From positions 1-58,165 of the forward strand of contig CALXCD010000005.1 in assembly GCA_944386715.1 (NCBI GenBank): a DNA stretch of 58,165 nt, written 5' to 3'. The notes beneath the pieces are model-generated. The model worked only from the letters and a program-made list of their open reading frames with translations. It was not told the DNA's origin and searched no databases. How positions within the stretch are numbered: position 1 is the first letter of the stretch; every line of letters begins with the position of its first letter. This document shows positions 54,224 to 58,165 of this stretch, piece after piece. Position numbers and translations under genes: made by a program. Source of the stretch: an uncultured Clostridia bacterium. GTDB taxonomy: Bacteria > Bacillota > Clostridia > TANB77 > CAG-508.

Positions 54224-55408
54224 CTATTTATCCATTAAACATTCAATTCCAGGTAATTTTTTTCCTTCTAAAAATTCTAAAGAAGCTCCTCCACCAGTAG
54301 ATATATGTGTCATCTTATCTTCTAATCCTGCTTTCTTTACAGCTGCCGCAGAATCTCCTCCTCCAATAATTGTTATTGCATCAATCTCAGCTAACACTTT
54401 TGCAATTTCATTAGTTCCAATTGCAAACTGGTCAAATTCAAATAATCCTAAAGGTCCATTCCATACTACTGTTTTAGCATTTTTTAATTCTTCACTAAAT
54501 ATTTTAATCGTTTCTTGTCCTATATCAAACCCTTCCCAATCAGCTGGAATTTCTGTACATTTTACAGTTTTAGATTCTACATCTTCCCCTGGTTCTTTTG
54601 CAATAACAGTATCTAATGGAAGAATTAATTTAACTCCTTTTTGTTTTGCTTTTTCCATTAAATCTTTTGCTAAACCTAATTTATCTAATTCGCAAATAGA
54701 TTTTCCAACTTCATATCCTTGTGCTTTAAAAAAGGTATAAGCCATTCCTCCACCAATCATTAAAGTATCTACTTTTTCTAATAAACTATCTATCACTCCT
54801 ATTTTATCAGACACTTTTGCACCACCTAATATGGCTACAAATGGTCTTTGTGGATTTGTTACTGCTCCTCCCAAAAATTGTAACTCTTTTTCAATTAAAA
54901 ATCCAGATACTGCTGGTAAATAAGCAGCAACTCCTGCAGTAGAGGCATGAGCTCTATGTGCTGACCCAAAAGCATCATTTACATATACTTCTGCCATAGA
55001 AGCTAATTTTTTAGAGAATTCTGGATCATTATCTGTTTCTTCTTTATGAAATCTCACATTTTCTAGTAACATAATTTGTCCTTGTTGTAAATTAGCTGCC
55101 TTTGTTGTTGCATCTTCTCCCACTACATCTTCTGCCATCATGACATCTTGATGTAATAATTTAGATAATTCTTTAGCTACTGGTTTTAATGAAAATTCAG
55201 GCTTAAATTCTCCTTTTGGTCTACCTAAATGAGAACATAATATAATAGCACAGTTATTATCTAATAAATATTTAATAGTAGGCAAAGCTGCCACTATTCT
55301 TGTATTATCTGTAATATTTCTTTGTTCATCCATAGGTACATTAAAATCACATCTAATTAATACTTTTTTTCCTTTCAAATCAATATCTTTTACTGTTTTT
55401 TTATTCAT
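54224..55408 (-). CDS. pgk: phosphoglycerate kinase
   Basis: Transfers phosphate from 1,3-bisphosphoglycerate to ADP. 394 residues. [20 protein letters not shown] at the N terminus, [10 protein letters not shown] (about 59), [19 protein letters not shown] core (about 197), and the C-terminal nucleotide loop [14 protein letters not shown] with [15 protein letters not shown]. Follows gap in the same direction. Confidence 0.97.
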   Translation of the reverse strand: MNKKTVKDIDLKGKKVLIRCDFNVPMDEQRNITDNTRIVAALPTIKYLLDNNCAIILCSHLGRPKGEFKPEFSLKPVAKELSKLLHQDVMMAEDVVGEDATTKAANLQQGQIMLLENVRFHKEETDNDPEFSKKLASMAEVYVNDAFGSAHRAHASTAGVAAYLPAVSGFLIEKELQFLGGAVTNPQRPFVAILGGAKVSDKIGVIDSLLEKVDTLMIGGGMAYTFFKAQGYEVGKSICELDKLGLAKDLMEKAKQKGVKLILPLDTVIAKEPGEDVESKTVKCTEIPADWEGFDIGQETIKIFSEELKNAKTVVWNGPLGLFEFDQFAIGTNEIAKVLAEIDAITIIGGGDSAAAVKKAGLEDKMTHISTGGGASLEFLEGKKLPGIECLMDK

Positions 55409-55478
55409 TTTTAACTCCTCCTAAAATCTATTTTTCTATATAGTATTCCCCTTTTCTCTTCCAGTAATACCATTTTAT

Positions 55479-55514
55479 ACCAAAAAAGAATACTTTTCAA
55501 GCATTCTTTTTGGT
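55479..55514 (-). terminator. terminator between gap and pgk
   Basis: CCAAAAAAGAAT pairs with ATTCTTTTTGG around ACTTTTCAAGC. Same family of hairpin as at 53274. Confidence 0.7.
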
Positions 55515-55593
55515 TTTATATAATTTTACTTAGAGACAACTAACTAGTAAATATAATTAAATACTTATTCTATCCATACATGAAACTTAAAAT

Positions 55594-56640
<1,047 letters not shown>

Positions 56641-56691
56641 TTATTCTCTATCCTATTATTACCCACTTTTCAATAGGCAATTCCATTCTAT

Positions 56692-56725
56692 ACCAAAAAA
56701 AATTACTTTTCAAGTACTTTTTTAT
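56692..56725 (-). terminator. hairpin upstream of gap, end of transposase transcript
   Basis: AAAAAATTACTT and AAGTACTTTTTT arms around TTC. Third member of the hairpin type at 53274 and 55479. Confidence 0.55.
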
Positions 56726-56740
56726 TTTTTTAGCGGTTAA

Positions 56741-56823
56741 TTTAGGGACAGGTCCCATACAGCCAATTAAGGTCACTGAGGGACTGTCCCTAAATAACCA
56801 AAAATGGTCACTTTTGGGACAGA
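56741..56823. repeat. REP palindromes flanking the transposase gene
   Basis: TTTAGGGACAG (56741-56751) and CTGTCCCTAAA (56784-56794) form a perfect 11-bp inverted pair. A further GGGACA (56816-56821) and CCAAAAATGGTCAC follow; the same string, inverted, recurs at 19389-19412. Confidence 0.8.
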
Positions 56824-56828
56824 GCATA

Positions 56829-57620
56829 TTACTTTACACGCACTCTTTGTATTATTCTAAGATGAATGCCCAATACTCTAGAAATTTGCTGTTGTGTGAC
56901 TCCTTTTATGCACTTTATTTTTTGTATTATTTCATTTCTATAATTAGCACTATATTTTTGTATTTCTTGGATGTTTTTTATTCCTAACTGTGTTCTTATA
57001 AAGTATATTAATTCTTCATCTTTTAATCTATTCTTTATCTCATAATCCATTAATTCTATGCTACTTTCAAATTTTATATCTTCTTTATTAAATTCTAGAA
57101 ATGCACCAATTCCCTCATTTTTGTTCAAGAAAAATAAAGACAAAATATCTTCTACGTCAACAATAGGTTCATTAATATTATTTATATTTAAATATTCTAA
57201 ATAACTACTCCATACATATTTATCTATTTTCCCAATTCCTGCCTTCACTGGATTTTGATGAATATATCTTACTAGATTCAATATATAACTTGACGTTTCG
57301 ACATTTTTGCTTAAATATCTATTTTCAAATACATGACCAGTTCTTTTATATTTTTTATTAAAATATTGTGCATAACTAGTAGCTATATGTTGCATCACTT
57401 TTGATAATTTATGAAATTCATCTTTAATTTCTAAATGGATATGATTTGGCATCAAAACATAAGAATACAATTTATATGAAAAAATTTTTTTACTTCTTTT
57501 AAGAATTTCTTGAAATTTAAAATAATCTTCTTTTTCGAAAAAAATGTCTTGTTTATTAATTCCTCTCAATATACAATGATATACCTTACTTTTGCTCTTC
57601 GTTCTTGGTTGTCTTGGCAA
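56829..57620 (-). CDS. REP-associated tyrosine transposase (IS200-like, RAYT)
   Basis: 263 residues. The N-terminal Y1 HUH domain shows VYHCILRGINKQDIFFEKED (about 13) and the HUH histidines in VLMPNHIHLEIKD (about 56), with the nucleophile Tyr probably in ATSYAQYFNKKYKRTGHVFE (about 85-104) and RYIHQNPVKAG (about 122). A C-terminal DnaA-like helix-turn-helix (about 200-263, GVTQQQISRVLGIHLRIIQR) is common in clostridial members. TTG start after GAGAGGG. The REP palindromes just downstream are its presumed substrate. It appears intact. Confidence 0.88.
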   Translation of the reverse strand: MPRQPRTKSKSKVYHCILRGINKQDIFFEKEDYFKFQEILKRSKKIFSYKLYSYVLMPNHIHLEIKDEFHKLSKVMQHIATSYAQYFNKKYKRTGHVFENRYLSKNVETSSYILNLVRYIHQNPVKAGIGKIDKYVWSSYLEYLNINNINEPIVDVEDILSLFFLNKNEGIGAFLEFNKEDIKFESSIELMDYEIKNRLKDEELIYFIRTQLGIKNIQEIQKYSANYRNEIIQKIKCIKGVTQQQISRVLGIHLRIIQRVRVK

Positions 57621-57661
57621 TAAATCTTTTCCCTCTCTTTCTTATAAAATATTGAAATATA

Positions 57662-57704
57662 AAAATAGTATAACATATAACTTAATATTATGCTATACTA
57701 TTTT
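57662..57704 (-). terminator. long hairpin upstream of the transposase gene
   Basis: AAAATAGTATAACATA (57662-57677) pairs with TATGCTATACTATTTT (57689-57704), one mismatch, and is followed on the minus strand by T-rich sequence. It may insulate the transposase from the gene at the right edge. The 57705-57966 stretch is AT-rich without a gene I can see. Confidence 0.45.
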
Positions 57705-57966
57705 ACTTTTTTTACATTTTTCATGTAAACTTAAATAATAACTATCTTTTTAACTTTAAACTCAATTTCACTATCTTTAATTTTTTTCATTTATCAGTTG
57801 TTTACTAGCAAAAATCTCTATATACTTCTCATTTTAAATCTTGAAAATACTTGTTCTACTTTCTTTATTTTCTAAGCTCACTATTAATATCCTTATTTAT
57901 TTTGCCTTTTATCTACAAATCATTCTTTTCTTCTAGATTCAAGCTCTATCATACAAATCAACAAAT

Positions 57967-58165
57967 TATTTCTTTAAATCAAATAGAATTAAAGGTACTT
58001 CCATCTCATTTCTAGTCAAGCCACAATGTGCTGATTTTTTCTCTTTTGTATCTTTCATTTCTCTTGACAAATAGTTTTCTAATCTTATTCCTTCATCCGA
58101 TATTGCTATGGCTACATAATCACCTATAAAATCTTCAATTTTACTATGCTGACATCCATATCCCA
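57967..58165 (-). CDS. C-terminal part of an alkaline phosphatase-superfamily protein (partial)
   Basis: A reading frame enters from the right edge and ends at TAA 57969-57967. Its 65 visible residues include GYGCQHSKIEDFIGDYVAIA and SAHCGLTRNEMEVPLILFDL. The His followed by GLTxxEMxVPLI is the usual C-terminal metal-site and closing block of phosphodiesterase/sulfatase-like (alkaline phosphatase superfamily) proteins. The catalytic Thr/Ser region lies outside the window, so the substrate cannot be inferred. Confidence 0.65.

Overview
The window is low-GC chromosomal DNA of a spore-forming Clostridia-type firmicute. Evidence: AT-rich codon use, strong AAAGGAGG ribosome sites, SpoVT and pro-SigK sporulation regulators, RNase J, RecD2, FtsH, ComFC, and a gap-pgk-tpiA-gpmI glycolytic cluster. 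A bile-salt-hydrolase-family protein fits a gut commensal, but that is inference. Most genes lie on the minus strand.

Layout. 0.2-7.5 kb: engB, a winged-helix regulator, gltX-DUF951, a DUF368 (PopT-type) transporter, sigK, and a U32 tRNA-modification enzyme. 7.7-11.1 kb: two tandem, very divergent RelA/SpoT-like proteins, then trmR, the likely pathway partner of the U32 enzyme. 11.3-18 kb: typA followed by an accessory patch with a truncated group II intron, an MntA antitoxin with a broken HepT, a small lipoprotein, a decayed gene and two unrecognised genes. 18-25 kb: plsC, cmk, a P-loop/Asp23 fusion, a transglutaminase-like protein, rnjA with a possible attenuator, and spoVT. 25-32 kb: a KAP-type P-loop NTPase, comFC, recD2, half a transketolase and a second DUF368 protein. 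32-47 kb: a PepV-like dipeptidase, ftsH, alr, a FemX-like ligase, a HIT protein, a short alaS, one tRNA, a PIN-DUF2075 protein, a choloylglycine hydrolase, an RluA-type synthase and a DUF45 protein. 47-58 kb: a GGGtGRT/NifU-like pair, glycolysis, and a REP-associated transposase with its REP palindromes.

The central observation: five reading frames in four genes are interrupted in the same way. These are sigK, recD2, a KAP NTPase (twice) and a short gene between tpiA and gpmI. In each case a zero-frame CGG must be read as a four-base unit, CGGA or CGGT, giving glycine and moving the frame by +1. Three of these glycines are textbook motif residues: Walker A GxxGxGKT, RecD HKSQGSEFD, and the pro-SigK SG(N/S) junction. 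The window's only tRNA is a tRNA-Gly whose anticodon-loop bases 34-37 read UCCG, the exact complement of CGGA. Its anticodon stem also carries a T.C mismatch. I propose a natural quadruplet-decoding (or dedicated +1 frameshifting) system, CGGN to Gly. Against a simple reassignment, CGG also occurs as an apparent Arg triplet six times in four accessory genes.

Other features of interest: a five-copy covarying palindromic repeat of about 95 bp, a MITE with an 8-bp target duplication, a 200-bp long-arm inverted repeat, a ribosome site split by a hairpin, a probable leaderless mRNA, and a DUF45 protein with HQxxH in place of HExxH.
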